Shown: positions 35,870-46,133, counted from the stretch's first letter. The stretch: 64,000 nucleotides of DNA from Acidimicrobiia bacterium (GCA_022822905.1 JAJDYE010000029.1:141528-205527); one strand, 5' to 3'. Numbers and translations are program-made. The notes: generated by a model not told the origin, from the sequence alone.

Positions 35870-37219
35870 CTACTGATCTTGTGATGCCATGTGAAGGCGG
35901 GCCGCACCCGCGGTGTAGAGGGAGCCGGTGACTACCACCGCGTCTTCCTCGGTGGACAGGGCCAGCGCCCGGTCCACCGCCTCGCTCACGGTGCCGGCCA
36001 CCTCGGCTTCGATCCCTCGATTTCGGGCCGCGGCGGCCAGATCAGCAGCGGGCAGGGCCCTCGGCCAATCAGGAGCGCAGCACACCACCAGATCGCAGCG
36101 GGCACCGGAGGCGTCGATGGCGGCCAGCATGGCGTCGGGGTCCTTGTCGCTCATCATGCCCACCACCCAGGTGACTGCGCCCAAGACCGTGAACTGGTCG
36201 GCCAGCGTGTCCGCCGCCGCCGTCAATCCGTCGGGATTGTGGGCCCCGTCGATCACCACCAAGGGCTGGCGGGCCACCACCTCGAACCGGGCTGGCATCC
36301 TCACATCCCCCAAGGCGTCCAAGAGCGGCTCATCCAGCGCCTGACCCACCAGGGCTTCGAACCCGGCGATAGCCAGCGCCGAGTTCTGCCCTTGGTGGGC
36401 GCCGAACAGACTGACGTAAACCTGCTCGTAGCGGCTATGGGAGGTGCGCACCGAGACCAGTCGCCCGCCCACCGCCGGCTGATTCTCCAGCAACTCGAAG
36501 TGCTGGCCGGCTGCCAGCAATTCTCCGGGGTTCTCCTGGGCGGCAATTGCCACCAGCTCGGGGGCCATGGGCCCCAGCACCGCGGTGGCGCCAGGATGGA
36601 TGATGCCTGCCTTCTCTCCCATCACCTCCCGCTCCCAGCCGGGGCGGCCGTCGGTGTGGTCGCGGCCGATGTTGGTGATCACCGCCACTTCGCTGTTCAC
36701 CACATTGGTGGCGTCGTAGCGGCCCAGCTTCCCCACCTCCACCACCGCCAAGTCCACGGCCACGTCGGCGAACCAGCGCAGGGCCGCCGAGGTGACCAGC
36801 TCAAACCACGAGGCCACAGAGCCAGCCCGCTCCGCGACCAGATGGTGCTCCACCAGCCGCAAGTGCCCGAGAAGTTCGGCCAACTCGGAATCGCCGATGG
36901 GGTCGCCGCCCAAGGCCATGCGCTCGTTGATGCGCTCGACATGGGGGCTCGTGTAAGTCCCGACGGTCATCCCCCACGCCCCGGCCAGCGCGGCGATGAG
37001 CGCGGCTACCGAGCCCTTCCCGTTGGTACCGGTTATGTGGACTGCCGGGTAGTCGGCTTGGGGGTCACCCAGCGCCTCGAGCAGTTGGCGCATCGGGGCC
37101 AGCGACAGGCCGTCGGTATCGCCAGCCGTAGCTTCCAGATTGACGTGGCTGTCCAGCCACGCCTGGAGGTCAGCTAGCTTGGCGCCGGGACCGGTCGGTT
37201 GAACGGGCCTTGGCCGCAT
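35870..37219 (-). CDS. folC: Folylpolyglutamate/dihydrofolate synthase
   Basis: Adds glutamates to folates; Mur ligase fold. 449 residues from ATG 37219. P-loop [20 protein letters not shown] (about residues 62-81), [16 protein letters not shown], then the ligase residues [10 protein letters not shown] and the C-terminal-domain [12 protein letters not shown] (about 300). ATG 37219 lies inside the clpX 3' end (50-bp overlap); no later in-frame ATG or GTG precedes the conserved region, so a long overlap is real. Follows clpX and precedes ndk. Confidence 0.93.
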   Translation of the reverse strand: MRPRPVQPTGPGAKLADLQAWLDSHVNLEATAGDTDGLSLAPMRQLLEALGDPQADYPAVHITGTNGKGSVAALIAALAGAWGMTVGTYTSPHVERINERMALGGDPIGDSELAELLGHLRLVEHHLVAERAGSVASWFELVTSAALRWFADVAVDLAVVEVGKLGRYDATNVVNSEVAVITNIGRDHTDGRPGWEREVMGEKAGIIHPGATAVLGPMAPELVAIAAQENPGELLAAGQHFELLENQPAVGGRLVSVRTSHSRYEQVYVSLFGAHQGQNSALAIAGFEALVGQALDEPLLDALGDVRMPARFEVVARQPLVVIDGAHNPDGLTAAADTLADQFTVLGAVTWVVGMMSDKDPDAMLAAIDASGARCDLVVCCAPDWPRALPAADLAAAARNRGIEAEVAGTVSEAVDRALALSTEEDAVVVTGSLYTAGAARLHMASQDQ

Positions 37220-38441
37220 TGAGCAGCTGGGGGGTTTCCTCGCCGCGGACGGTTGCCGCGCTGACCACACACTGAACCACGTCGTCGCGGCTGGGCAACT
37301 CGTACATCACGTCGAGCAGCACCTCTTCCAAGATCGCCCGCAGCCCCCGGGCCCCGGTATTGCGGCTGAGGGCCAACTCGGCCACCTCGGCCAGCGCGTC
37401 GTCGCTGATCACCAGCTCAACGTTCTCGAACTCGAAGAACTTGCAATACTGCTTCACCAGAGCGTTCTTGGGCTCCACCAGGATCCGCACCAGCATGTCC
37501 CGCTCCAGATGCGAGACCACCCCGACCACCGGCAGGCGTCCGATGAACTCGGGGATGAGGCCGAACTTGATCAGATCCTCGGGCTGGACTTGGTTGAAGA
37601 GCTGACCGTGGTCGCGCTCGGCATCAGAGCGGATCTCGGCCCCGAAGCCGACACCGACATTTCCCACCCTGTTTTCGATGATCTGTTCTAAACCGGCGAA
37701 TGCGCCACCGACGATGAACAGCACGTTGGTGGTGTCGATCTGGATGAACTCCTGATGGGGATGCTTGCGCCCACCCTGGGGCGGCACCGATGCGGTGGTG
37801 CCCTCCAGGATTTTCAACAAGGCCTGCTGGACGCCCTCACCGGAGACGTCCCGGGTGATCGACGGGTTCTCGCTCTTGCGGGAGATCTTGTCGATCTCAT
37901 CGATGTAGATGATGCCGGTCTCCGCCTTCTTGACGTCGTAGTCCGCAGCCTGGATCAGCTTGAGCAGGATGTTCTCCACGTCCTCGCCCACATACCCGGC
38001 CTCAGTCAGCGCGGTGGCATCCGCAATGGCAAACGGCACGTTCAGCATCCGGGCCAGGGTCTGAGCCATCAGCGTCTTGCCGCATCCCGTGGGTCCGAGC
38101 AGCAAGATGTTCGACTTGGACAGCTCCACCTCCGGGTCGGAAGAGCCCATCTGGACCCGCTTGTAGTGGTTGTACACCGCCACCGACAAGATCCGCTTGG
38201 CGTGCTCTTGGCCGATGATGTAGTCGTTCAAGAAGGAGTAGATCTCCTGGGGTTTGGGCAACTCCTTGAATCCGACGTCGGTGCCTTCGGCCAACTCCTC
38301 CTCGATGATCTCGTTGCAGAGGTCGATGCACTCGTCGCATATGTAGACGCCGGGGCCGGCAATCATCTTCTTGACCTGCTTCTGGGTCTTGCCGCAGAAG
38401 CTGCACTTCAAGAGTTCGCCGCCCTCTCCGAACTTAGCCAC
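37170..38441 (-). CDS. clpX: ClpX ATPase subunit of ClpXP protease
   Basis: AAA+ unfoldase feeding ClpP. 423 residues. N-terminal zinc-binding domain with CSFCGKTQ and CDECIDLC (about 14-42), Walker [12 protein letters not shown] (about 115), Walker [10 protein letters not shown] (about 175), the IGF-like loop replaced by VGF ([10 protein letters not shown]), sensor 2 [11 protein letters not shown] start with AGGAACC upstream. Between clpP and folC. Confidence 0.97.
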   Translation of the reverse strand: MAKFGEGGELLKCSFCGKTQKQVKKMIAGPGVYICDECIDLCNEIIEEELAEGTDVGFKELPKPQEIYSFLNDYIIGQEHAKRILSVAVYNHYKRVQMGSSDPEVELSKSNILLLGPTGCGKTLMAQTLARMLNVPFAIADATALTEAGYVGEDVENILLKLIQAADYDVKKAETGIIYIDEIDKISRKSENPSITRDVSGEGVQQALLKILEGTTASVPPQGGRKHPHQEFIQIDTTNVLFIVGGAFAGLEQIIENRVGNVGVGFGAEIRSDAERDHGQLFNQVQPEDLIKFGLIPEFIGRLPVVGVVSHLERDMLVRILVEPKNALVKQYCKFFEFENVELVISDDALAEVAELALSRNTGARGLRAILEEVLLDVMYELPSRDDVVQCVVSAATVRGEETPQLLNAAKARSTDRSRRQAS

Positions 38442-38455
38442 GGTTCCTGTCCCCC

Positions 38456-39088
38456 CTACCGGATGGCCGTTATGGGGCCGGCGGTCTCGACGGCGTCACG
38501 CGACGAGATGACCTCGTCGATGAGCCCGTACTCCTTGGCGTCCTCGGCCGTCATCACGTAGTCGCGGTCGGTGTCCTGCTTGACCTTCTCGAGATCCTGG
38601 CCGGTATGGCGGGCCAGAAGCTGCTCAAGCTGGTCTTTGAGCCGCTGGATCTCCCGCGAGGCGATCTCGATATCGGAAACCTGCCCGGACGCCCCGGCGT
38701 AGGGCTGGTGGATCAGCATCCGGGAATGGGGCAGCGCCAGGCGCTTGCCGGGGGCGCCCGCGGCCAAGAGCACCGCGGCCGCCGAGGCCGCTTGCCCGAA
38801 GCAGATAGTGGTGATGTCGGGCTTCAGGTACTGCATGGTGTCGTAGATGGCGAACATGGCGTTGATGTCGCCGCCCGGACTGTTGATGTAGAGGTTGATG
38901 TCTTTGTCGGGGTTCTCCGACTCCAAGTGCAGAAGCTGGGCGCAGATGAGGTTGGCCACCGTATCGTCGATCGGAGTGCCCAAGAAGATGATGTTCTCCT
39001 TGAGCAGGCGGGAGTAGAGGTCGAACGAGCGCTCACCCCGGTTGGTCTGCTCGACCACGACTGGCACCATGTAGTTTTGAGGGTTCAT
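38456..39088 (-). CDS. clpP: ATP-dependent Clp protease proteolytic subunit ClpP
   Basis: Serine protease ring partner of ClpX. 210 residues with [11 protein letters not shown] near the start, INSPGGD, the catalytic serine in [15 protein letters not shown] (about residue 101), catalytic His in [12 protein letters not shown] (about 126) and Asp in [18 protein letters not shown] (about 175). Only one clpP copy is present here; most actinobacteria have two, so a second may lie elsewhere. Start overlaps the tig stop by 4 bp. Confidence 0.96.
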   Translation of the reverse strand: MNPQNYMVPVVVEQTNRGERSFDLYSRLLKENIIFLGTPIDDTVANLICAQLLHLESENPDKDINLYINSPGGDINAMFAIYDTMQYLKPDITTICFGQAASAAAVLLAAGAPGKRLALPHSRMLIHQPYAGASGQVSDIEIASREIQRLKDQLEQLLARHTGQDLEKVKQDTDRDYVMTAEDAKEYGLIDEVISSRDAVETAGPITAIR

Positions 39089-40452
39089 GTGGTTTGGCTC
39101 TCGATGGTGTTGGGGGGAAGGTCAGACTCGTCGTCGGGGTTCAGGCTAGACCGCTGAATGGGGTTTCCGTCGGGATCTTTTATCTCAACCCGCTCCAACA
39201 CCCATTCCCGGGTCTTGCGCATCTTTGCGTCCAATCGTACCCCCTTGAGACTGCTCTCATCGGCAGCGAATACCGATGACTTGAGCTCGTCCACGGTCTG
39301 GCCCACCTGCGCGGCCAGCATGGCCAGCTCGAAATCCACGTCTTCATCGGTGGCTTCAATGGACTCCGCGGCGGCCACCGCCCGCAGAGCCAGATCGGTT
39401 TTTGCCTCCTGAAGGGCGGGTTCGCGCAGCACTTCGGCCATCTCCTCAGCGGTCTGGCCAATGGCCTCCAAATAGGCGTCCATCTCGATTCCCTGGCTGC
39501 CCAGGCGCATTTGGAGGGTCCGCAGGCGATGCTGGACTTCTGAGTCCACTAGTGCGTCGGGGATGTCGTCGGTCACCAGTTCGGCGAGCTGTTCTCCCAC
39601 CTGGGTGCCCAAGGAAGCCAAGGCGTTGGCCCGCTTGGCCCGGGCGATGTTGTCGCTGACGTCGGTCCGCAGTTCTTCAGCGGTGTCGAACTCCGAGGCC
39701 TCCTGGGCGAATTCGTCGTCGAAGTCGGGCAGAACCGTCTCCTGCACCTCTTTGACCAGGATGCGGAACCGCAACAGCCCGTCTTCGTCGGGATCGGGAT
39801 GCTGGGCGTTGAACTCCAAGATTTCGCCCGCTTTAGAACCTCGGAGCTCTTCGTCGATCTCCGGCACCACAGCACCTTGGCCCACCTCGTAGGCGTAGTC
39901 GTCCACGGTGAGGCCCTCGACTTCCTCGCCGTTGTAGGTCCCGTAGATGTCCATGGTCACGGTGTCGCCGTCGATTGCCGGGCGGGTGACCGGGCCCAGC
40001 TCCCCGAACTGCTTGCGGAGCTGGTCCACCTGCTGGTCGATTTCCTCGTCGGTGGGTACCGGGCTGGGCACCTCGGCTTTGAGCTGGTCGTATCCGGTGA
40101 TGGTGATCAGGGGGCGAACCTCCACCACGGCGTCGAAGCTGACCGGCCCCTCTTCGGCCCCGCCAGTGATGTCGATCTCCGGTGGGGAGATCACGTCTAC
40201 GTCGTGGTCGTTCACCGCCTGGGCGTAATACTCGGGAACGGCGTCGCTGAGGGCCTCTCCCCGAGCCGCCTGAGGGCCCAGCCGGGCCTCCAACACCCGG
40301 CGGGGGGCTTTGCCGGGGCGGAACCCGGGCAGGCGCACTTGGCGGGCGAGTTTGCGGAAGGCCTCGTCTAGCTTCTGCTCGAATTCCTCGGCATCGATGT
40401 CCACCGACACCTTGACCCGGTTGTCGTCCAAGACCTCGACTGTGCTCCTCAC
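39085..40452 (-). CDS. tig: Trigger factor
   Basis: Ribosome-bound chaperone and peptidyl-prolyl isomerase. 455 residues: ribosome-binding N domain with the signature [17 protein letters not shown] (about 43-59), FKBP-type domain (about 160-245, [19 protein letters not shown]) and helical C domain (about 260-440) with an acidic and polar tail. GTG start lies in the middle of the palindrome CTCCT-GTG-AGGAG. First gene of the tig-clpP-clpX-folC run; a TAAACT box is 9 nt upstream. Confidence 0.95.
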   Translation of the reverse strand: MRSTVEVLDDNRVKVSVDIDAEEFEQKLDEAFRKLARQVRLPGFRPGKAPRRVLEARLGPQAARGEALSDAVPEYYAQAVNDHDVDVISPPEIDITGGAEEGPVSFDAVVEVRPLITITGYDQLKAEVPSPVPTDEEIDQQVDQLRKQFGELGPVTRPAIDGDTVTMDIYGTYNGEEVEGLTVDDYAYEVGQGAVVPEIDEELRGSKAGEILEFNAQHPDPDEDGLLRFRILVKEVQETVLPDFDDEFAQEASEFDTAEELRTDVSDNIARAKRANALASLGTQVGEQLAELVTDDIPDALVDSEVQHRLRTLQMRLGSQGIEMDAYLEAIGQTAEEMAEVLREPALQEAKTDLALRAVAAAESIEATDEDVDFELAMLAAQVGQTVDELKSSVFAADESSLKGVRLDAKMRKTREWVLERVEIKDPDGNPIQRSSLNPDDESDLPPNTIESQTT

Positions 40453-40457
40453 AGGAG
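40445..40457 (-). promoter_or_regulatory. Palindrome centred on the tig start codon
   Basis: CTCCT (40457-40453), GTG start, AGGAG (40449-40445): a perfect 5-bp inverted repeat whose loop is the initiator codon, with TAAACT at 40467-40462 as the possible -10. Confidence 0.5.
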
Positions 40458-40538
40458 TGGCAGTTTACCGGCGACCCCCCAATTCCTCGTGTCGTAGCCG
40501 GTCGCCAGAACGGGTAGATATCATGAACGACCAGCCCT

Positions 40539-40609
40539 GCGGGTGTAGTTCAGTGGTAGAACCCCAGCCTTCCAAGCTGATGACGCGAGTTCGATTCTCG
40601 TCACCCGCT
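40539..40609 (+). tRNA. tRNA-Gly (anticodon TCC)
   Basis: 71 nt cloverleaf: acceptor GCGGGTG paired with CACCCGC, D-arm GTTC/GAAC, anticodon loop CTTCCAA (TCC), T-arm CGAG-TTCGATT-CTCG, discriminator T. CCA is not encoded. One A-C mismatch at the base of the anticodon stem. The 3' end overlaps the stop of the SGNH gene on the other strand by 9 nt. Confidence 0.96.
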
Positions 40610-41995
40610 CTCTTCGAAGTCCCACCTCTCCCGGGCCACCTCCACGACCTTCTCCGCTACCCAGGCCGACCCCGTGCGGTTGAAATGGACTCCGTCTTCT
40701 TGCCGCACCCTAACCGGGTCGCCTCCCCAGGGCGGAGGGAGGCTCTCCTGATAGGGGCCGTCGCCGCCGAACAGATCCCAGACGTCCACCATGGTCACAC
40801 TGGGACGCACCAGGGTCACCGGCCATGAGATCTCGTTGATTAGTGGATTTCCGATGCTGAACGGCTCGGTCCGGGCCGGGGGCAGGCCAACCCACACCAC
40901 ATGGCGGTGGGAGGCAACAAGGGTGTCGAAAGTGATGTGCATGCGCCAGGTCCACTCCGACCGCCATGCGTCGGACCCTGGGATCAGCACCACTCCATCG
41001 GCTGACTGCATGGCCTGCCAGTCGTTTCCTCCCATGATCAGCACAACCAGCTCGGGGTCGTGTTCGGCCACGATTTCGAGGAACTCGGCTGGCCAGTTGA
41101 AGAAATCGGGCCGGGCCAGTCCGGTGCCGTTGCGCGAGTCCACAGTCACATCGAGCATCCCGCCGTCAACTGCCCCGGCCAATGCGTGACCGGGGTAGAA
41201 GGCCTGGCTATCGCCAGCCACGTATACCCGCAATGGATCTTCAGGGGTGACGGCGCGGATCTTTGGAGGCAGCAGCAGCTCGGGGTTGGCAGGGGGAAGA
41301 GGTGGCAGGGGCTCACCCGCATCGTCGAAGCCGAGCTGAAGATCGGGGGATGCTCCGGTCAGCTCGGACTCTCCGTTCGGGATGTCGCCACTCGTGGGCG
41401 TCGGGCTCCCGTCTGGGTCTGAGCTGACAACCGGAGTCGGGTCCCCGTCCGGAGCGGGACCTCCAGCCAGAGACGGTGTCCCAGACTGGTCCGAGGGGCC
41501 GGCGTCTTTCTCTGCTTCGGGAATCGATGGCTGGTCGTTCTGCGCCGGCGATTCCGTTCGTGCCGGGGCGCTGGTAGCCGCGGGAACCGTAGAAGTGGCT
41601 GTCGGAGGCGCAAGGGTTGCCGTCGGCGCCGCAACCGACGACGACCTCCGCTCCCGAGCCAAGTTGGCGGCCACCGCTTGGATGCTGTCCACCTTTTCGC
41701 CGGCGTCGGTGCCCACTCCCCGGATGTCGGTGATGAGGTCATAGGGCCGGTTCAACGCCAAGAAGTTGGCCACCCGGTCGACTCCTTCGGCTATGTCTAG
41801 CCACCGGTCCCGGCTATCGCCCAGCGGCTGGCGTTCGGCGATCTCCACCAGCTTGCCGCTCACCAAGAACACCGCCAGCAGCAGGCAGCCCACAACTCCT
41901 GCTGTCATCCTCGTCACGCTGGAGGTGCCGCGTCCAAGTCCGGGGCCACCCATGTCAGTGCCGGTAGTACCGATGTCGGAGCGGGAGGTACTCAT
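40601..41995 (-). CDS. Membrane-anchored SGNH/GDSL hydrolase-like protein (AlgJ-like partner of MBOAT)
   Basis: 464 residues from ATG 41995: short polar start built of 21-bp repeats, one membrane segment (about 31-49), a long Pro/Ser/Thr-rich linker (about 115-240), then an SGNH domain with VYVAGDSQAFYPG (nucleophile Ser, about 270-282), the IMGGNDWQAM block III, and DGVHFNRTGSAWV with the Asp-x-x-His pair. The domain faces the outside. It follows an MBOAT acyltransferase gene by 1 bp, the arrangement of polysaccharide O-acetylation systems. Stop codon lies inside the tRNA-Gly gene on the other strand. Confidence 0.82.
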   Translation of the reverse strand: MSTSRSDIGTTGTDMGGPGLGRGTSSVTRMTAGVVGCLLLAVFLVSGKLVEIAERQPLGDSRDRWLDIAEGVDRVANFLALNRPYDLITDIRGVGTDAGEKVDSIQAVAANLARERRSSSVAAPTATLAPPTATSTVPAATSAPARTESPAQNDQPSIPEAEKDAGPSDQSGTPSLAGGPAPDGDPTPVVSSDPDGSPTPTSGDIPNGESELTGASPDLQLGFDDAGEPLPPLPPANPELLLPPKIRAVTPEDPLRVYVAGDSQAFYPGHALAGAVDGGMLDVTVDSRNGTGLARPDFFNWPAEFLEIVAEHDPELVVLIMGGNDWQAMQSADGVVLIPGSDAWRSEWTWRMHITFDTLVASHRHVVWVGLPPARTEPFSIGNPLINEISWPVTLVRPSVTMVDVWDLFGGDGPYQESLPPPWGGDPVRVRQEDGVHFNRTGSAWVAEKVVEVARERWDFEESG

Positions 41996-41996
41996 G
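41951..41996 (-). repeat. Degenerate 21-bp in-frame repeats at the SGNH gene start
   Basis: Units beginning CATGAGTACC (41996), CATCGGTACT (41975) and CATGGGTGGC (41954), each ending (T/C)(C/T)GA, give MSTSRS-DIGTTGT-DMGG. The unit before the start (ending with the MBOAT stop TGA) is also similar. Confidence 0.6.
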
Positions 41997-43433
41997 TCAG
42001 AACTGGAAGTAGATGTAGTCGGCCACCCCTTCGGGGCCGAGGGCGACAACCACCATGGTCCACATCGAGAAACCCACCGCGGTCAAGCCGAGCGGAGTTC
42101 TCTCCAGTGCCTCCGATCCCTTCTCGGTCCAAGACCGGGGGAAGAACTGAGCGGCGAGGGCAGCCACGATGGCCAGGGCCACCAGTGGGTTCAACAGTTC
42201 AGGGCCGGTGCCCCACCCGGTGAACAGCCGTAAAAGCACGTCGCCGGCGCGGCCCAGCGTCTCGCTGTTGAACAGTACCCAGCCCAGGCACACGAAATGG
42301 AAGACCCAGAACCGCCGCACCCACAGCCGGGTGGTGTCCGACGGGGTCCAGCGCCAGCCCAACAGAGCTAGTTCCCGCGGTTTTGGGCCATGGCCGGTTC
42401 CGCTCCGCCATCGCTCCACCGCCAAGCCCGCCCCGTGGTAGACGCCCCAGACGATGAACACTCCGGCCGCGCCATGCCACAGGCCCCCCAGGGCCATGGT
42501 GATGAGCAGGTTCCGGTAAGTGGCTAGGCGACCGCGGCGATTGCCCCCCAGAGGAATGTAGAGGTAATCCCGCAGCCAGCGAGACAGGGTCATGTGCCAT
42601 CGTCGCCAGAAGTCCTGAATGGAGTCGGACACATAGGGCACGTCGAAGTTCCGGGGGAAGCGGAACCCCATCAGCAAGGCGATGCCAATGGCCATGTCGG
42701 TGTAGCCGGAAAAGTCAGCGTAGATTTGCACGGCATAGCCGTAGATCCCGGCGAGAATGTCTAGGGCGCCGTGCTCGCCGGGGGATTCAAAGGCGTCTTT
42801 CACCACTGCTCGGGCCAAGAAGTCGGCGATGACCACCTTCTTGAACATGCCCCGGCCGATGAGCCTGACAGCATGGGCCACCTCCGCCCGGTCGGGGCGG
42901 GCTTCGAAGCGTAGCTGGGGCATGAATTCGGTGGCCCGAACGATAGGGCCGGCTACCAGCTGGGGGAAGAACGACAAGTAGACCGCGAAGTCGAGCAGCA
43001 TCGCCTCTTCGGTGCGGCCCCGGTGGACATCCACCATGTAGCTGATGGCCTGGAAGGTGAAGAACGACACCCCCACCGGCAGCACGATGTCGAGAGCGGG
43101 ACTGGAGATTCCCAGGTTGCGGTCGAGGCTGTCGGTGAAGAAGTCGTAGTACTTGAAAAAGGCCAGAACCCCGAGCGAAAGCGTCACCCCGCTGGCCACC
43201 GCAAGCTTGCGAACCCGTTCGCTGTTGGCGCGCACGTTGATTGCGGCAGCAATCGCATTTCCCAAGGTCATGCCCACCAGCAGCAGCACGAAGCGAGCGT
43301 CCCAAGCGGCGTAGAACCAGTATGAGGCCCCCAGCAGAAACAGCTTCCACAGCACCGGCCACCGCCGCAGTGCCCATGCCACTGGCAGCACCACAGCAAA
43401 GAACGCAGCAAAGCTGAAAGTGGGAAAAAGCAC
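41997..43433 (-). CDS. MBOAT family O-acyltransferase (AlgI-like)
   Basis: Multi-pass membrane O-acyltransferase, 478 residues from GTG 43433. Family hallmarks: SYWFYAAWDARFVLLL near the start, FFTFQAISYMVDVHRG, FADFSGYTD-like AVQIYADFSGYTDMAIG (about 235), FWRRWHMTLSRWLRDYLYIPLGG (about 270-292, with the conserved Trp-His) and the catalytic histidine in LGGLWHGAAG (about 318). AlgI-type proteins pass acetyl groups across the membrane to an SGNH partner, here the next gene. GTG chosen because TAGGTT is 7 nt upstream; TTG 43442 is an alternative. Confidence 0.92.
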   Translation of the reverse strand: MLFPTFSFAAFFAVVLPVAWALRRWPVLWKLFLLGASYWFYAAWDARFVLLLVGMTLGNAIAAAINVRANSERVRKLAVASGVTLSLGVLAFFKYYDFFTDSLDRNLGISSPALDIVLPVGVSFFTFQAISYMVDVHRGRTEEAMLLDFAVYLSFFPQLVAGPIVRATEFMPQLRFEARPDRAEVAHAVRLIGRGMFKKVVIADFLARAVVKDAFESPGEHGALDILAGIYGYAVQIYADFSGYTDMAIGIALLMGFRFPRNFDVPYVSDSIQDFWRRWHMTLSRWLRDYLYIPLGGNRRGRLATYRNLLITMALGGLWHGAAGVFIVWGVYHGAGLAVERWRSGTGHGPKPRELALLGWRWTPSDTTRLWVRRFWVFHFVCLGWVLFNSETLGRAGDVLLRLFTGWGTGPELLNPLVALAIVAALAAQFFPRSWTEKGSEALERTPLGLTAVGFSMWTMVVVALGPEGVADYIYFQF

Positions 43434-43440
43434 CCTCGCC

Positions 43441-43446
43441 AACCTA
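43441..43446 (-). promoter_or_regulatory. -10 box of leaderless MBOAT transcript
   Basis: TAGGTT (43446-43441), GGCGAGG, then GTG at 43433. Confidence 0.5.
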
Positions 43447-43553
43447 TAGCCAGCTAATGCCGGGCTACACAGCGCACCCCGGGCGTCATAGGTGTTGTCA
43501 ACGTTGGGGCTGCCCCAGCGCAGAGCCTTCTGCGGGGAGAGCAGGTGGCTGGG

Positions 43554-45986
43554 TTAGTGGGCCTCTTGGCGCCAGCGGTGGTAGGCGGCCCAGATGACCA
43601 GCATCGGGGGCAGCACCACTACTGCGGCGATGAGCGAGTAGATGACGGTGATGGCAGTGAGCAGACCGAACTGGCCCATCGGCGCGATGGGGCTGAACAT
43701 CAGCACCATGAACCCCAGCGCCGTAGTGAGCGCCGAGCCGATGAGCGCCCCACCGGTGGTGCTCATCGTGGTGTTGATGGCCTCGCTGATCGATTTGCCG
43801 TGGTCCACCTCCTCGATGAAGCGGTGGGTGACGTGGATGGTGTAGTCCACGCCGATGCCGATAGACAGCGCGGTGATTAGAGCAGTTATCACGTTGTAGC
43901 TGTAGCCCAGCAGCACCATGGTGCCCAGCACCCACACCAGCACCAGCAGAATGGGCAGGACCGACAAGATGGCCAGCATGGGCCGGAACTCGGTGATCCA
44001 GAAAAACAGGATCAGCACCGCCAAAGCGGCCAGGATGGTCAACATGATGGAGGTGGCCTGGCTCTCGGTGAGGCTGTCGGTAACCTCCAGTGAGGTGATC
44101 TCATTGGCCACCGGGGTGATGTCGCCGTCGCTGCCGAACCACAGCCCGTCCACGTCGGCGAACAGCTCGCGGGTGCGGTCGGCGTCTCCGGTGAGGGCGT
44201 TGAACTGCAAGATGGTGCGGTCATCGCTGCCCGCCGCCCCCAGTGCCACCACCGAGTCGAAGCGGGCTGGGTCATGGTCGCGCATCAACTCGAGCACGCT
44301 GTCGATGGTGGCCCTGTCGATAACCAGAGGGCTCGAATCGTCAAGCGTCAGCTCTTCTCGGATTCGGGCCTGCAACTCCGCGGGCAGGTCGGCGAAGTAG
44401 GTGCCCAGCGAGTTGGTGATAGCGCTGCTCACCGCCTCGGGCCGCTGAGAGGGGTCTTCGATGGCCGCGGAGAAGTCCAGCAGGTTGCGCAACGTGCGGT
44501 CGTCGGACAGGTCGGATTCCACCAGCACGGTCACCGGCTCGGTGTTGCCGCCCAGGTTCTTGGTCATAAACACCGCGTCTTCTTTGCTCTCGGTGCCGTC
44601 GGGGATGAAGTCGGTGGAGTTGAACTCGGTGCCGAGCTGGGTGGTCAGAGCCATGAAGACCACGGTGACGATGCCGGTGGCCGCCAAGATGACCGAGGGG
44701 CGGCGCACCGTGGCGCCGCCGATGGACTGCACCAGCTTGCCGGCGCCGGGGATGGCCTGGTCGATGGGCCGGATCTGGGGTGTTTTGCCCTTGGCCTCGC
44801 CTCGGCGGTCCAACAGCGAGCGCGCCGCAGGAACCGCGGTCAAGAACACGGTCAGGCCGCTGAACACGCCCACCGCGGCCACCACGCCGAAGTCGGCCAG
44901 CCCCGAGATATCGCCGAACAGGTTGGTGAGGAAGCTGACGATAGTGGTCACCCCGGCCAATCCCAGGGGCAGCATCACCCCGGCCACCGACTTGGAGATG
45001 CCCTCGGTGGTATCGGCCCCTCCGGAGCGCACCTCGCGATAGCGGGAGGTGACCTGTATGCCGTAGTCCACGCACAGCCCGATGAGCATCACCGGCACCA
45101 TCTGGGCCAGCACGCTGGGGGATCCGATCAGGCCGAGTCCGTCGGGGCCGAGCAGCCCTTGGAAGCCGAGCGCCCACACGATGGTGAGGATCAGCCCGCC
45201 CATCGACAACAACACGTCGGATAGCTGCCGGTAGAACAGCACCAGCAGTACGGCGATCACCAGAAACGCCACCAGCATGAGGTTGCGGGTGGAACTCTGG
45301 CTGGAGTCGTCGGACTCCTTGTCGCTCTTGCCCTGAGAGGCGGCGCGGGCCGATCCCAGCTCGGCCAGCGGCACCTGCTTCACCGCCTCGTCCACCGCTA
45401 GCTGCGCCTCGGCCAGCCCGTCGGGGTCGCCGTAGGCGTTCACCGTGACGATGCCGATGCCGCCGATTACTCGGCCCGCATCGTCGCGGGCCACGATCTC
45501 GTCCAGGAACACGGCCAGCGCGGCGTTGGACTCGTCGGCGATGGCAGCGTCGATCTCCCCCTGCGGGACCGATGCCAGATCCACGCTGCGGGGGTCCCCG
45601 CCGGGACCGGCCAGCATCTCGGCCAGCACATGGCCGGGCGATGTGGCCGGCCGGTCTTGGAACAGGTAGCCGGCCAGTTCCGGGTGGGCGGCGGCGGTGT
45701 TGGTGGCCGCGGCGGCATCGGCCGCGCCAGCGGGGCTCAGCACATCGCCCCGCAGCACCACCTGCATCACCTCGAGCTCAGCGGAGTCGGGAAAGCTCTC
45801 GGCCAAGTTGTCGATGGCCTCCACCAGCTCGCTGCCCTCGGGCAGGAACGCATCCTCCACGTCCGCGGTGTCGGAGGTTCTGGTGAAGCCAACCACCGCT
45901 ATCACGGTCACCACCAGCATTGCCGCCAGCGCCGTCCACGGACGGAGCCCAACCCAACGACCGTAAACCTGGAACAACTTGCTCAT
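43554..45986 (-). CDS. MMPL/RND family transporter
   Basis: 810-residue inner-membrane RND-type exporter (MMPL/HpnN-like). Two halves, each with a leading helix, an external loop (about 40-225 and 455-600) and a bundle of about five helices. GLCVDYGIQVTSRYREVRSGG (about 300) and GIGVDYTIHVTHRFIEEVDHG (about 715) are the paired G-x-x-x-D-Y motifs carrying the proton-relay Asp-Tyr. Such proteins export lipids, hopanoids or siderophores; the cargo here is unknown. A TAACC/GGTTA palindrome lies about 40 bp upstream. Confidence 0.92.
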   Translation of the reverse strand: MSKLFQVYGRWVGLRPWTALAAMLVVTVIAVVGFTRTSDTADVEDAFLPEGSELVEAIDNLAESFPDSAELEVMQVVLRGDVLSPAGAADAAAATNTAAAHPELAGYLFQDRPATSPGHVLAEMLAGPGGDPRSVDLASVPQGEIDAAIADESNAALAVFLDEIVARDDAGRVIGGIGIVTVNAYGDPDGLAEAQLAVDEAVKQVPLAELGSARAASQGKSDKESDDSSQSSTRNLMLVAFLVIAVLLVLFYRQLSDVLLSMGGLILTIVWALGFQGLLGPDGLGLIGSPSVLAQMVPVMLIGLCVDYGIQVTSRYREVRSGGADTTEGISKSVAGVMLPLGLAGVTTIVSFLTNLFGDISGLADFGVVAAVGVFSGLTVFLTAVPAARSLLDRRGEAKGKTPQIRPIDQAIPGAGKLVQSIGGATVRRPSVILAATGIVTVVFMALTTQLGTEFNSTDFIPDGTESKEDAVFMTKNLGGNTEPVTVLVESDLSDDRTLRNLLDFSAAIEDPSQRPEAVSSAITNSLGTYFADLPAELQARIREELTLDDSSPLVIDRATIDSVLELMRDHDPARFDSVVALGAAGSDDRTILQFNALTGDADRTRELFADVDGLWFGSDGDITPVANEITSLEVTDSLTESQATSIMLTILAALAVLILFFWITEFRPMLAILSVLPILLVLVWVLGTMVLLGYSYNVITALITALSIGIGVDYTIHVTHRFIEEVDHGKSISEAINTTMSTTGGALIGSALTTALGFMVLMFSPIAPMGQFGLLTAITVIYSLIAAVVVLPPMLVIWAAYHRWRQEAH

Positions 45987-46022
45987 GCCTGCCCGCCTGT
46001 TATCGCCTTGAGTGGCTGTTTC

Positions 46023-46040
46023 TAACCCTCGTGAAGGTTA
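46023..46040. promoter_or_regulatory. Palindrome upstream of the MMPL gene
   Basis: TAACC (46023-46027) and GGTTA (46036-46040) flank CTCGTGAA, an operator-like inverted repeat about 40 bp before the MMPL start. No adjacent regulator gene. Confidence 0.35.
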
Positions 46041-46133
46041 CAGGACAACGGTGTCAATTTCGGACACAAGCCCAAGGCTTCGATCCGAGTCCAACCGCGC
46101 GCCAACAACAGATTCGGCGGCGTGTGCAAGAGC

